This document shows, one piece after another, positions 34,364-43,018 of a stretch of 64,000 nucleotides of DNA. This stretch comes from Bryobacterales bacterium. GTDB taxonomy: Bacteria; Acidobacteriota; Terriglobia; Bryobacterales; Bryobacteraceae. Position numbers and translations under genes: made by a program. The stretch lies in NCBI GenBank assembly GCA_026954325.1, contig JAIXKK010000058.1, positions 26,800 to 90,799 of the forward strand, in the 5' to 3' direction. Below the pieces are notes generated by a model. The model was not told the origin of the DNA. It worked only from the letters and a program-made list of their open reading frames with translations, and searched no databases. Positions within the stretch are counted from its first letter, which is position 1. Every line of letters begins with the position of its first letter.

Positions 34364-35583
34364 AGGGGCACACGCACGCGCAGGGATGCGCCGCGGCCGG
34401 GGTTCGATTCCACGATCAAATCACCGTTCAAGGTTCGCACGCGCCGTTTGATGCTCTCCGGCCCCATGCGCATCAATTCCAGTTCCTCGAGGTTGTAAGT
34501 GCCACCGAAGGGGAAGCCGCTTCCATCATCCTCCACCTGAAGATTCAACTGATTCGCGCTGCGTTCCGCGCCCAAAGAGACCTTCGAGGCTTTCGAGTGT
34601 TTCTGCGCATTGTGCAACGCCTCGCGGATGATCTGGAGAACCTCGTGGGAGATCTCCGGCTCGAGACCGCTCAGCGCATCGCCGACGTTCCAATGGAGTT
34701 GAATCCCGCTGCCTTTTTGAAAATCCTCGGCAATCTGACGAACGCTGGTGGCGGGCGTAGCTCCGTCGGCTGACATACGCATGCTGCGTACGAAGGCGCG
34801 CATGTCGGTGATCTGTTTACGGCAGATTTCCTGAAGCTGCGTCAGGTCGGCGATGGCCGCATCGCGGTCGCGGGTGAGGAGTTTCTTGATCACCTCCAAC
34901 CGCATCTGAAAGCTAATGAAGCTTTGCAGCGGCCCATCGTGAAAATCGGCGGCGATCCGCTGGCGCTCGAGTTCCCTTGCGTTCTCGGCCTCGGTGCGGA
35001 ACATCACGGTCTGCCGCGAGGCGACATCAAGATGGCGCTCGATCATCTGCCGCTGCCAGCCATAAAGCACGGACAAGATGCCCGGAAACACCACCACCGG
35101 ACCGAGCGATGTGACCTGGTCTCGCGCTGTCAGAACGCTTACGATCGTAACCACCGCCACTACCAGGGTGATCTCCCGCAGTTGATGCAGTAACGTCGTG
35201 TGAAGCAACACGAATATGTAGAAAGCGCCCACCATCCATCCGGCCCGGTCCGGCGGATTCACAATGCAGACCAGCAGAATGATGAGATCGATGATAAGAC
35301 GAAAGAGCCCGGAACTTCCCACCCAGCGCCGCCGCCACGCAACGGCGCCCAGGGCGAACAAATTGTACATCAGGTAGGCGACAGAGGGTCCGGTGAGGGG
35401 AAACCAATGAGGATACAGTTCCAGCCCCACCAGCGAGGCGGCGATCGCCACGCGCGCGATGCCGAACGCCAGCCGCCAGGACTCGGGAGTTACAGTACGC
35501 TCTCCAGCCAATTGGAAACTCGCACAGGGCCCGCCGGGGCTTCTGGAAGAAACCCGCGCATCCACTGGCCGGCGAAGCTCCAT
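34360..35583 (-). CDS. NarL-type sensor histidine kinase (orphan)
   Basis: A 407-residue membrane kinase. Residues about 30-170 have five or six membrane helices. The HisKA_3 dimerisation domain (about 205-290) has the phospho-accepting histidine in RIAADFHDGPLQSF. The HATPase_c domain (about 300-405) has IIREALHNAQKHSKASKV (N box) and VEDDGSGFPFGG (G1 box), ending SNPGRGASLRVRVPL. These kinases normally pair with LuxR-type response regulators, and none is in the window. Instead it is the first gene of an operon with a glycosidase-like lipoprotein and bshA. Its small-molecule or envelope signal is unknown. Confidence 0.85.
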   Translation of the reverse strand: MELRRPVDARVSSRSPGGPCASFQLAGERTVTPESWRLAFGIARVAIAASLVGLELYPHWFPLTGPSVAYLMYNLFALGAVAWRRRWVGSSGLFRLIIDLIILLVCIVNPPDRAGWMVGAFYIFVLLHTTLLHQLREITLVVAVVTIVSVLTARDQVTSLGPVVVFPGILSVLYGWQRQMIERHLDVASRQTVMFRTEAENARELERQRIAADFHDGPLQSFISFQMRLEVIKKLLTRDRDAAIADLTQLQEICRKQITDMRAFVRSMRMSADGATPATSVRQIAEDFQKGSGIQLHWNVGDALSGLEPEISHEVLQIIREALHNAQKHSKASKVSLGAERSANQLNLQVEDDGSGFPFGGTYNLEELELMRMGPESIKRRVRTLNGDLIVESNPGRGASLRVRVPL

Positions 35584-35654
35584 TGTGCGGGCGAGTTCTT
35601 CAAAAGGTTCAGTTTACCCTAATCCTTTCCTTAGCCGCACAGGCAGACCAGCCT

Positions 35655-36188
35655 CTACCTGCGATAGAGGTATAACGTATGGCTGCGGCCTTCGCCGTCA
35701 TCGTCAATTGTTTCGGTCTTCTCCGGTTTCCAACCGGAAAACTCGAAGTCATGCGATACGATTCTCGTACCTTTTTTGAGCTGCTTCTCGAGGATGGGGC
35801 TGACTTTGTCGTTGGACGTGGGCAGCAGGTAGACGGTGATGAGATCGGCGGAGGAATAGTCCTGAGTCGTGATGTCGCCGTGGATGATGCGGGCCGTTTT
35901 CTCCAGCCCGAGACTGCGGATCTTGTCCATGCTTTGCTTCCAGAGGTCGTTATCCATCTCGACTCCGGTCGCGTTGGCTCCGAATTTCTGGGCAGCCATG
36001 ATCACGATGCGTCCATCGCCGCTGCCGAGGTCAAACATTTTCTCGCCCCGCTTCAGTCCTCCGAACTCAAGCATTTTATTGACGACGAATTCCGGCGTGG
36101 GGTAATAAGGCGCCAGTTTCTCCGTCTTCTTTTCCTGAGCCGGGGCAGCGGCTGCCAGCAGAACCAGTGATGCGGCTATTCGCAACAT
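35655..36188 (-). CDS. Apparently exported class I SAM-dependent methyltransferase
   Basis: A 177-residue protein with the Rossmann-fold methyltransferase core. MFDLGSGDGRIVIMAAQKFG is motif I, ATGVEMDN the acidic end of strand 2, and ADLITVYLLPTSNDKV motif IV, with a short C-terminal part (IVSHDFEFSGWKPEKTE). Unusually, the chain starts MLRIAASLVLLAAAAPAQEKK, a textbook signal peptide, so it would leave the cytoplasm where SAM is made. The upstream ATG at 36230 would only add a basic stretch and not remove the hydrophobic segment. Similar signal-bearing methyltransferases are known in Acidobacteriota and Planctomycetes. Substrate unknown. Confidence 0.75.
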   Translation of the reverse strand: MLRIAASLVLLAAAAPAQEKKTEKLAPYYPTPEFVVNKMLEFGGLKRGEKMFDLGSGDGRIVIMAAQKFGANATGVEMDNDLWKQSMDKIRSLGLEKTARIIHGDITTQDYSSADLITVYLLPTSNDKVSPILEKQLKKGTRIVSHDFEFSGWKPEKTETIDDDGEGRSHTLYLYRR

Positions 36189-36246
36189 GATGGGTCGTCT
36201 CCTCGCCTTTAGATGGGGCCGCGTAGTCATTCACTAGACGCCTCGT

Positions 36247-38196
36247 CTAGGGCGCCAGGTACAGGCGAACGCGGTTACTGGATTTGTTTCCGGCATCGAT
36301 GTAGAGTTCGGCCGGACCAGCGTTCACGACTCTTGGAAGCTGGATTTCAATCAGGTAGAAACCAATGTAGCCCGGAGCGAGCGTGGCGCGGGTTACCTCC
36401 ACGGGTTCGCGGTCGACGAAAGCGCGCACGGGTGCAACTACCTTGGGGGTGTTGTCCACCGGGGCGGCAATCCCGGTTTGCCAGGAAGGGTCGACGGCGC
36501 CGAGCCCCGTGGCGAGAATCTGTATCCTGGCGCCCGACTTGGCGGGCGTCATTGCGTCGAGCGCGACGCCGCTATCGGCATCGAGCAGCAACGGGGAGCC
36601 GTCGCGGTCAACAAAGATGGCCGGAGAGACCGGCTCGAGCGGAAGGTCCACCGGTTGATTGCGCCCGTCTCCGGACAATACCAGCGGAAGCGATGAACCC
36701 TTCGCTTCAAAGGGGACCTGCACCTGGGTCTCCGCATCCGTGCTGCCGAGAATTGGCACATTCAGATCGCCCGAACTGATACGTTCCAACCGCCGGCCCA
36801 GGATACTGAGCAGCGTTCCGGGAGCGGCCGGGCGGGAACTGAAGTCGGCGGCGTTGACGACGCTCAATTCGCGAAGGCGGTGAGGGGCCATGGTTGCGTA
36901 GACTCCTTGCCCCTGAAGCAGGACAAAGAGTTGATTACCATTCTCATCCAGCCGGACATCGAGCGCGGCTGCGTCCGGAAGTCCGTCACTGATCCGCTGC
37001 CAGTTCAGAGTGGAGACAAGGTTCGCCAAATCCGCGGTTGCATAAAAGACCCCCCGGGTAGTGGCGGCGTAGATGGCTCCGGATTTCATGTCGGCAACCA
37101 CACCGCCGGCGTCTCCTAGCAAGTTGGCGGTAATGTCCTCCCAGAACTGGCCGCCGTTCGTCGTGTGAACAATGCGGGCCGCGGATGGATCCGCGCCTGT
37201 TGGGACCGACAGCGCCGCCACGGCAATCCGAGGATCCCTCGAGTTCGCCCAAATCGAATTCACCGCGCCCGCGCCGGGGACGTTAAAGGGCAGCCAGGTC
37301 TGACCGCGGTCCGGCGAAGCAAAGAGCCGGCCGTCCGCCGAGCCCGCATAGATCCAGTCACTTACCGGGAGCGCTATCCGCTGCGGCAACCCAAGTTGCT
37401 CGGAAACCTGTTGGCGAAACCGGCGTTCCGCGCGCACTTGCGCGGGGTTGGCGGGACGCCACGCCCCGCGTTCTCCGGGAGCCCACTCCAATTCCAGGTC
37501 CGAATCCGAATCATAAGGAGCCGAGACGACGGCCGGTCTCACCCCACTGGGCACGGAAAGCAACCGCGTGGCTGGAAGGTTCGGCAGGCTCTGGTTCAGG
37601 CCATCCCAGGTTGAGCCCCCATCGAGGCTGCGCCAGACACCGAACCTGCTGCTGACGGTGATCTCGTCGGGGTTGATGGGAGAAAGCGCCAGATCGGAAA
37701 GGCCGTCTCCAAGAATCGATTGATTGCGATAGCCGGTGAGATTGCTCCACGCGAAGCCGCCGTCATCGGACCGGTAGACAAACCGGCCCAACGCATAGTA
37801 GCGATTCGGATTGCCGGAGGCCTGTTCGACACGGGCCGAAGGTTCCGGCCGCGTCGCGGCGCCGCGGAGCGTAATCCGCACGGGAACGGCTTTGAGCGCG
37901 CTCGGCTTCCAGGTTTCAAAATCCCGGGTTTCCCAAATCCGGCCGGAGGCGGTCTGGGAGTACAGCGTCTGCCCGTCGGGAGAATACCACACATGCCGCA
38001 CGGGACCGGTGGCGAGGGCCGGCAGGGAAACATCTATCAGGGTATTTCCGATACGGCGCCATTCCAACCGGGCGGACGAGCCCGATTGGGCGAATAGGCC
38101 CACGGTGGGGAACAGGGAAAGAAGCCCAACGGCGCCGATTGTGGCGTTCCGACACATGCCTGTCCCTATTCTATCCTTTCTTTCCGTTCCGTCCAT
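36247..38196 (-). CDS. Secreted sortilin-like beta-propeller with TIGR03437 C-terminal domain
   Basis: A 649-residue exported protein (signal ATIGAVGLLSLFPTVGLFAQS). Residues about 45-420 form a BNR/sortilin-type propeller, with blades such as DGQTLYSQTASGRIWETRDFE, YRSDDGGFAWSNL and WRSLDGGSTWDGLNQSL; Asp-box motifs (SDDGGFAW, SLDGGSTW) are clear. Residues about 435-645 (VVNAADFSSRPAAPGTLLSILG, then GIAAPVDNTPKVVAPVRAFVD) match the Solibacter-type C-terminal domain TIGR03437, in which the chain ends in an immunoglobulin-like fold. Its function is unknown. The family is highly expanded in Candidatus Solibacter and relatives. An alternative start at MCRNATIG is possible. Confidence 0.8.
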   Translation of the reverse strand: MDGTERKDRIGTGMCRNATIGAVGLLSLFPTVGLFAQSGSSARLEWRRIGNTLIDVSLPALATGPVRHVWYSPDGQTLYSQTASGRIWETRDFETWKPSALKAVPVRITLRGAATRPEPSARVEQASGNPNRYYALGRFVYRSDDGGFAWSNLTGYRNQSILGDGLSDLALSPINPDEITVSSRFGVWRSLDGGSTWDGLNQSLPNLPATRLLSVPSGVRPAVVSAPYDSDSDLELEWAPGERGAWRPANPAQVRAERRFRQQVSEQLGLPQRIALPVSDWIYAGSADGRLFASPDRGQTWLPFNVPGAGAVNSIWANSRDPRIAVAALSVPTGADPSAARIVHTTNGGQFWEDITANLLGDAGGVVADMKSGAIYAATTRGVFYATADLANLVSTLNWQRISDGLPDAAALDVRLDENGNQLFVLLQGQGVYATMAPHRLRELSVVNAADFSSRPAAPGTLLSILGRRLERISSGDLNVPILGSTDAETQVQVPFEAKGSSLPLVLSGDGRNQPVDLPLEPVSPAIFVDRDGSPLLLDADSGVALDAMTPAKSGARIQILATGLGAVDPSWQTGIAAPVDNTPKVVAPVRAFVDREPVEVTRATLAPGYIGFYLIEIQLPRVVNAGPAELYIDAGNKSSNRVRLYLAP

Positions 38197-38330
38197 AACG
38201 AATCGTGTTGAAAAATCATGTACTTTTCTCTTTTTTTGTGGTATCCCTTAATTTGCTATGCATGTTTAAGGGCTTAGACGCCGATGGTAGCACTTGGAAG
38301 GGCGTCTGGCCTGCTAGACTGAGAGAAATC

Positions 38331-39128
38331 ATGCTTCGGGCAGCCATTCGGGGGGTGTTTGCAGGGCTGATTCTGACGGCCATGGCCGGGGTGTCTCCGG
38401 CCCAGATACCCTTCTTTTCTCCTGCCGGGTCCCAAGCGACAGTAGTCGAGATTACGGGGCAAGTGTCCGTACTCCGCGACGCCAACTCACCCTGGGTGTT
38501 GAACCAGGGGAGCACAATCCAGCCGCAACAGATGGTCATTACGGGTCCAGACGGTTACGCCAGGTTCCGCGTTTCCGACGGCAGCACATTCGAGGTTTAC
38601 CCGAATTCGAAAGCCGTGTTCCGCGCCAATCCCGGCAATTTGAAGGATCTGGTGGACATGATCATCGGCCGCATCAGAATCCACATCGAGAAACTCGGCG
38701 GGCAGCCGAATCCGAACGATGTCCACACGCCGACGGCGGTAATCTCCGTGCGGGGAACCATCTTCGATGTCGTGGTGGATGAGGATGAAACCACGATGGT
38801 GGCCGTTACCGAAGGTTTGGTGGCCGTGCGGCACGCCTTGAAGCCCAGCAAGAACGAGAGGCTTGTCGGCGCGGGCGAAGTGCTGCGCGTCTACAGGAAC
38901 GAACCTCTCGCCAGGAATAGCGTGGATAAGGGTCTGGTTGCCGAACACGTCTTCCGCGGGCTGACCGACGCTCTGATCACCATCATGCGCGGCGGCGGGT
39001 TGCGCGGCGGCGGCTCCGGCGCTCCCTCCGGCGGCGCGCCAGGCGGCGGGCTTCCCGGCGATACAAAGGGCAATCCTCCGCCACCGCCACCACCACCACC
39101 GGCGGCCCCGCCTCCTGGGAACCAATAG
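38331..39128 (+). CDS. Secreted FecR-domain protein with proline/glycine-rich tail
   Basis: A 265-residue protein. Residues 1-33 form a signal peptide (GVFAGLILTAMAGVSPAQ). About 40-215 contains a FecR-like beta domain: GQVSVLRDANSPWVLNQGSTIQ, TGPDGYARFRVSDGSTFEVYP, HTPTAVISVRGTIFDVVVDE. The tail (about 225-265) is glycine-rich then polyproline. In Acidobacteriota such stand-alone secreted FecR proteins are not anti-sigma factors; no sigma factor gene is next to it. The start is placed at MLRAAIRG because the codons before it make no sensible N-terminus. It is divergent from the TIGR03437 protein. Confidence 0.75.
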   Translation: MLRAAIRGVFAGLILTAMAGVSPAQIPFFSPAGSQATVVEITGQVSVLRDANSPWVLNQGSTIQPQQMVITGPDGYARFRVSDGSTFEVYPNSKAVFRANPGNLKDLVDMIIGRIRIHIEKLGGQPNPNDVHTPTAVISVRGTIFDVVVDEDETTMVAVTEGLVAVRHALKPSKNERLVGAGEVLRVYRNEPLARNSVDKGLVAEHVFRGLTDALITIMRGGGLRGGGSGAPSGGAPGGGLPGDTKGNPPPPPPPPPAAPPPGNQ

Positions 39129-39155
39129 TTCACTGGCGGCCATCGAGAGCGCCGT

Positions 39156-39183
39156 CCAGGGAACATCTGTCCATGTTCCCTGG
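39156..39183. terminator. Hairpin between convergent genes
   Basis: A perfect 11-base-pair stem CCAGGGAACAT / ATGTTCCCTGG with a six-base loop (CTGTCC) lies between the FecR-protein stop and the convergent TonB-receptor stop. It has no long T-run on either side, but its position between two converging genes supports a bidirectional terminator role. Confidence 0.65.
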
Positions 39184-39224
39184 AATCGGAGCGCATGCAG
39201 CCCCCGGAACGCGATCAGGAGCGA

Positions 39225-42200
39225 TCAGAACTGGAACTTCGCGGCAATCATGATGCGCCGCGGAATTCCGCTCTGCGAGGTGATCATTCCAAAAGTTCGC
39301 GAAACGATGGAACTGTCCGGGTTGCCGGCATTCATGTGGTTCAGGATATTCTGCGCCTCGAACCGCAGTTGGAGCCGCCGGGCCTCGGACAGAATCGGAA
39401 ACGACTTCATCAGCGCAAAGTCGAACTGAGAGAAGCCAGGGCCGCGCATCTGTGTGAGATAGCTCGGAACATCACCTATCTCATATCCCTGAACGATGCG
39501 AAACGCCTCCGGATTGAAATAGCGGGTGAAGCCGGCCGAACCTTCCAAAGCCGTGTGGCCGCTCACGCCGTTGTTGTAGTTGACGCGCGGCGCAACAAAA
39601 ATGGGTTGTGAGTCACGTCCCTGACCGATGTTGTACCATTGGCTGCCGGGTCCGCCGACCGTGTTGCTGGGCGTGCGTACGGCTATCGGAGTGCCGGAAC
39701 GGAACATAGTGGTGCCGGCCAGCGACCAGCCGCCCAACACCTTGTCGAGCACCTTCGCGCCGATGGTTTGCGGATCGCCAAGCAGCGCGTTGCCTTTGCC
39801 GACGGGAAGGTCCCAGGAGTAGTTGAACAGCACCTTATGAGTGATGTCGCTGCCGGCAAGACCGTACACGCTGCCCAAGCCCAATCCGGCTTGAGGGAAG
39901 GGCATGCCCTGCTGGCCGTCGAGAGCGCCGGAGTCTTGTAACAGTTTCGAGAGCGTATAATTCGCCAGCAGAGAGAACCCGCGGCCGAACCGGTGTTCCA
40001 CCTGGAAGTAGCCCGCATGATAGTTCGAGGTGCCCAGCGGTTCGCCCACAGTCCAGATTTCCGACCACAGTGGATTGAGTTGGAACAGACGGCCATAGGG
40101 AAGCGTGGCGCCGCCCATGCCGGTCAGTGGAGCGATCTGGCCGTAGAAGGGGTTCGGCACCTGCGTGCTCAACGCCATGCCGAGAGGCCCGATCTTATGA
40201 TAGGCGTCCGGCAGAATGTGCTCGCCCATCCCGAGGTAATAGGGAATGCCGCGGCCGAGGTTGGCGTTATATGCGCCTTCCAGAACCCAGGAGTTCGCCC
40301 CGGAGCCGAATTCCTTTTGCAGGCTGAGCGAAATCACGTGCTCGTGCTCGGGTGTGATGTTCGGCGCGCTGGCCAGGAACCAGTTGCCCATCACGCTCTT
40401 GTTCAGCTCATTGACGTCGCGAGTCACGGGAACATATCCGATCCCGTTAGGCATGGGGCGGTCGAAGGTCAAGGGGAAGGTGAGGCCGCCGTCCGGCGAG
40501 CCGCCTTGCACCAGGCGCGCGAGGTCGCCGTAGCCGATATTCCACATCGAGCCGTTCAGGAATTGGCTGCCGGTCGAGGTGCCCCAGATTTCGCCGTAGC
40601 TGGCGCGCAATACGGTCTTGGGCATGAGTTGGTAGGCCATGCCGAGGCGCGGCCCGAAATGATAGGGCAACGACCACTGGAGCGTCCGGCCGGGATACTC
40701 TTTCGTGCCCATCATGACCGCGCGGCCATAGATGCCTTTGGTCACCCAATCGGGAGCGGGCATGTTGGTGCCGGTAATCTTGAGTACCTGGTCCCAACTC
40801 CAGCCGGCGTTGGGTGTCCAGGGCCATTTGTAATCCTTGTCCCAAAAAGTCTGCCGGTCGAAACGCTCCGTGCGCGGAGGCTCGAAGTCCCAGCGAATTC
40901 CCATGTTGATAGTCAGCTTACTGCTTACCCGGAAATCATCCTGAATGTATGCCCCGTGATAGGTTTGCAAAGAGGCGGGTCCGGCGTATTGGACACCATC
41001 GCCGCCGGCGATACCGCCAAGAAGCCATCCGGCCAGGCCGGATCCATAGCCATTCACCGGCGAGTCATAATATTGCGAAGTCAGACTGCGAACCGTGTAG
41101 GTCGAGAAACGGCCGCCGGAGGGAACATTCGAGTAATATCTGCGGTGTTCGTAACCAACCTTGAGAGTGTGCTTACCCCATAATTTCTGGAGCGAAGCCA
41201 GCCCGCTGTAAGTGGTGTCGAACGCCTGGCTCACCTGGCCCCCGCCGATGTCCGTGATCGTGTCCCGCACGCCGAGCAGAGGTACCCGGCCCTTGGTGGT
41301 GCCCAGCAGGTTCAACACTTCCTGCTGGATCGGCCATCCGGCCGCATCCACATCCACCTGCTGGCCGGTGAGCGTGTAACTGCGGACGACGCCTCCGCGC
41401 AAATTCAGAGTCGTCGTGGGGTTGATCGTCATGATGTGGTCGAGCGAACCGGTGTACGCCCGGCCCGTCGTTACGCTCGCCGCCTGAAGCGCGGAGAGCC
41501 AGCGCGGGCTCTCTGAACTGTTGTCAAAGTGAGTCGCGGTGAAGTGCGTGGTGTGGCGGTTGTTCCAATTCTGATCGATGCGGCCCGTCCACTTGTTGTT
41601 GCTGGACGGGTTTGTGCTGGTGCCCACGAAGTTGCTGTCGTGGCTCGAACCGGGCAGCGGCGCGCGGTTCGGTTGCGGATAGTACCCGAGGTAGATCTTC
41701 GAGAGCGGGTTGAAGCGGGCCTGTGGGATCATGTTGCCCGGAAACGGGTCGCGCTTCACCCTGGTGCCCTCGAGTTTTGCCGTCAGCGGGTCAAAGATCT
41801 GCGCCTTCAGACCGCTGTCGATCAGCGTCTGTGAGAAATCGCCGGAGCGTTCCAGAGCCGTAGGCACGCCCGCCAATAGCGTGTTGCTTCCGGAGCGGTA
41901 GCGTCCACCCTCGAAGTTGAGGAAGAAGAACGTCTTGTCGCGGCCTTTATAAACCTTCGGGATCCAAATAGGCCCGCCCAGGCTGGCGCCGAATACGTTT
42001 TCGTGAAACACACCCTTGGCGCGGCCGAACCGGTTCGAGTTCCAGTCGTTGGCGTTCAACATGTCGTTCTTGAAGAACTCGTAAGCCGAACCATGAAATT
42101 CGTTGGTCCCGGCTCGCGTCACCAGCGTCACCGCGCCGCCGGAAAGTCGGCCGTATTCGGCCGAGAGGCCGTTCGTGATCACCTTGAATTCACCCACCGC

Positions 42201-42827
42201 TTCCATGGAGGGAACCGCGGGTGGAATGTCGTGATAATAACCGGTCGAGACCGCCAGGCCGTCGATGTAGTACTCGGCCGCCGCCGTGCGCCCTCCATTG
42301 ATGCGAAAATCACTGCCGCGGCTCATCTGGTCCGAAGTGCCGTTAACGTTCGCTGTCAGGGTCGCGAACGCCAGGGCGTTGCGGTTGTATTGCGGCAATT
42401 GCTGGATACGCCGGTTGTCAATAACCTGTCCGGTCTGCGCGTCCTCCGTACGTAAAAGCGGGACCTCGGCGGTCACGCTGATGCGCTCCGTCTGGGATCC
42501 CACCTCCATGGTGAGATCCAGCGTGACCCGGTCGCCCACGCGGAGCGTGAATGGCCCCTGATCGAGGTTCTTGAAACCTTCGAAAGTGGCCGAGAGTTTG
42601 TAGCTGCCAGGGATCAGGTTGGTAATTACATAGATGCCTTCCGCGTTGGCGTTGGCGCTGCGCGCCACGTTGGTTTCCGTGTTCACGACGCTGATGACGG
42701 CGTCCGGAATCACGGCGCCGGAGGAATCCTTCACCTGTCCGCCGACCGAGGCGCTGCTGGTCTGCGCGCTCGCGAGGGCAGCCGTAAAGAATGCAAACCA
42801 AATTATCAATAATATACGTCTTATCAT
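39225..42827 (-). CDS. Oar-type TonB-dependent receptor with carboxypeptidase-regulatory N-domain
   Basis: A 1200-residue outer-membrane protein. Signal MIRRILLIIWFAFFTAALASAQ. Residues about 25-105 are the Cna-B/carboxypeptidase-regulatory domain (GGQVKDSSGAVIPDAVISVVN, YKLSATFEGFKN). The plug (about 115-240) carries RINGGRTAAAEYYIDGLAVS and AEYGRLSGGAVTLVTRAGTNEFHG, as in Acidobacteriota oligosaccharide-type receptors. The long barrel ends in FGMITSQSGIPRRIMIAAKFQF with the terminal Phe. No TonB box is obvious. The ligand is unknown; polymers or their fragments are usual. A perfect TATAAT -10 lies upstream and AAGGAG is 14 bases before the ATG. It is divergent from its paralogue at 43019. 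Confidence 0.9.
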   Translation of the reverse strand: MIRRILLIIWFAFFTAALASAQTSSASVGGQVKDSSGAVIPDAVISVVNTETNVARSANANAEGIYVITNLIPGSYKLSATFEGFKNLDQGPFTLRVGDRVTLDLTMEVGSQTERISVTAEVPLLRTEDAQTGQVIDNRRIQQLPQYNRNALAFATLTANVNGTSDQMSRGSDFRINGGRTAAAEYYIDGLAVSTGYYHDIPPAVPSMEAVGEFKVITNGLSAEYGRLSGGAVTLVTRAGTNEFHGSAYEFFKNDMLNANDWNSNRFGRAKGVFHENVFGASLGGPIWIPKVYKGRDKTFFFLNFEGGRYRSGSNTLLAGVPTALERSGDFSQTLIDSGLKAQIFDPLTAKLEGTRVKRDPFPGNMIPQARFNPLSKIYLGYYPQPNRAPLPGSSHDSNFVGTSTNPSSNNKWTGRIDQNWNNRHTTHFTATHFDNSSESPRWLSALQAASVTTGRAYTGSLDHIMTINPTTTLNLRGGVVRSYTLTGQQVDVDAAGWPIQQEVLNLLGTTKGRVPLLGVRDTITDIGGGQVSQAFDTTYSGLASLQKLWGKHTLKVGYEHRRYYSNVPSGGRFSTYTVRSLTSQYYDSPVNGYGSGLAGWLLGGIAGGDGVQYAGPASLQTYHGAYIQDDFRVSSKLTINMGIRWDFEPPRTERFDRQTFWDKDYKWPWTPNAGWSWDQVLKITGTNMPAPDWVTKGIYGRAVMMGTKEYPGRTLQWSLPYHFGPRLGMAYQLMPKTVLRASYGEIWGTSTGSQFLNGSMWNIGYGDLARLVQGGSPDGGLTFPLTFDRPMPNGIGYVPVTRDVNELNKSVMGNWFLASAPNITPEHEHVISLSLQKEFGSGANSWVLEGAYNANLGRGIPYYLGMGEHILPDAYHKIGPLGMALSTQVPNPFYGQIAPLTGMGGATLPYGRLFQLNPLWSEIWTVGEPLGTSNYHAGYFQVEHRFGRGFSLLANYTLSKLLQDSGALDGQQGMPFPQAGLGLGSVYGLAGSDITHKVLFNYSWDLPVGKGNALLGDPQTIGAKVLDKVLGGWSLAGTTMFRSGTPIAVRTPSNTVGGPGSQWYNIGQGRDSQPIFVAPRVNYNNGVSGHTALEGSAGFTRYFNPEAFRIVQGYEIGDVPSYLTQMRGPGFSQFDFALMKSFPILSEARRLQLRFEAQNILNHMNAGNPDSSIVSRTFGMITSQSGIPRRIMIAAKFQF

Positions 42828-42863
42828 ATAGCGATATTCAGCTCCTTAATGAAATTCCAGAGC

Positions 42864-42893
42864 ATTATACTCCTTGATCGCCGGCCGCCGCAA
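42864..42893 (-). promoter_or_regulatory. Promoter of the leftward TonB-dependent receptor
   Basis: Minus strand: a perfect -10 TATAAT (42864-42869), an 18-base spacer and a weak -35 TTGCGG (42888-42893). The expected start point near 42857 gives a 5' leader of about 30 bases with AAGGAG at 42842-42847. Confidence 0.6.
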
Positions 42894-42931
42894 ACGCCCC
42901 CGAGAGCCGCTTGGAGCCCACCCGGTCCCAC

Positions 42932-42960
42932 TTGACTTCGGGGCGCGGCGCATGTATCGT
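42932..42960 (+). promoter_or_regulatory. Promoter of the rightward TonB-dependent receptor
   Basis: Plus strand: -35 TTGACT (42932-42937), an exact 17-base spacer and -10 TATCGT (42955-42960). Transcription should start near 42967, which is the left edge of a perfect palindrome. Confidence 0.6.
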
Positions 42961-42965
42961 TCTTG

Positions 42966-42989
42966 AAACCGGATGATCTCATCCGGTTT
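42966..42989 (+). promoter_or_regulatory. Perfect 11+11 palindrome at the receptor transcription start
   Basis: AAACCGGATGA (42966-42976), two bases (TC), then TCATCCGGTTT (42979-42989): an uninterrupted inverted repeat of 11 bases per arm. It coincides with the predicted start point of the rightward receptor gene and ends 29 bases before its ATG. It is followed by TTGATTTT. An operator is the best reading. A hairpin in the leader or an attenuator is the alternative, since the two-base centre could open into a small loop. Confidence 0.6.
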
Positions 42990-43018
42990 TGATTTTCTGT
43001 ACTCAATAGGTGGCTTTC

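Noticed and set aside
38197..38330. TTGAAA and AT-rich bases before the FecR gene as a promoter.
   Set aside because: No -10 hexamer at acceptable spacing could be found.
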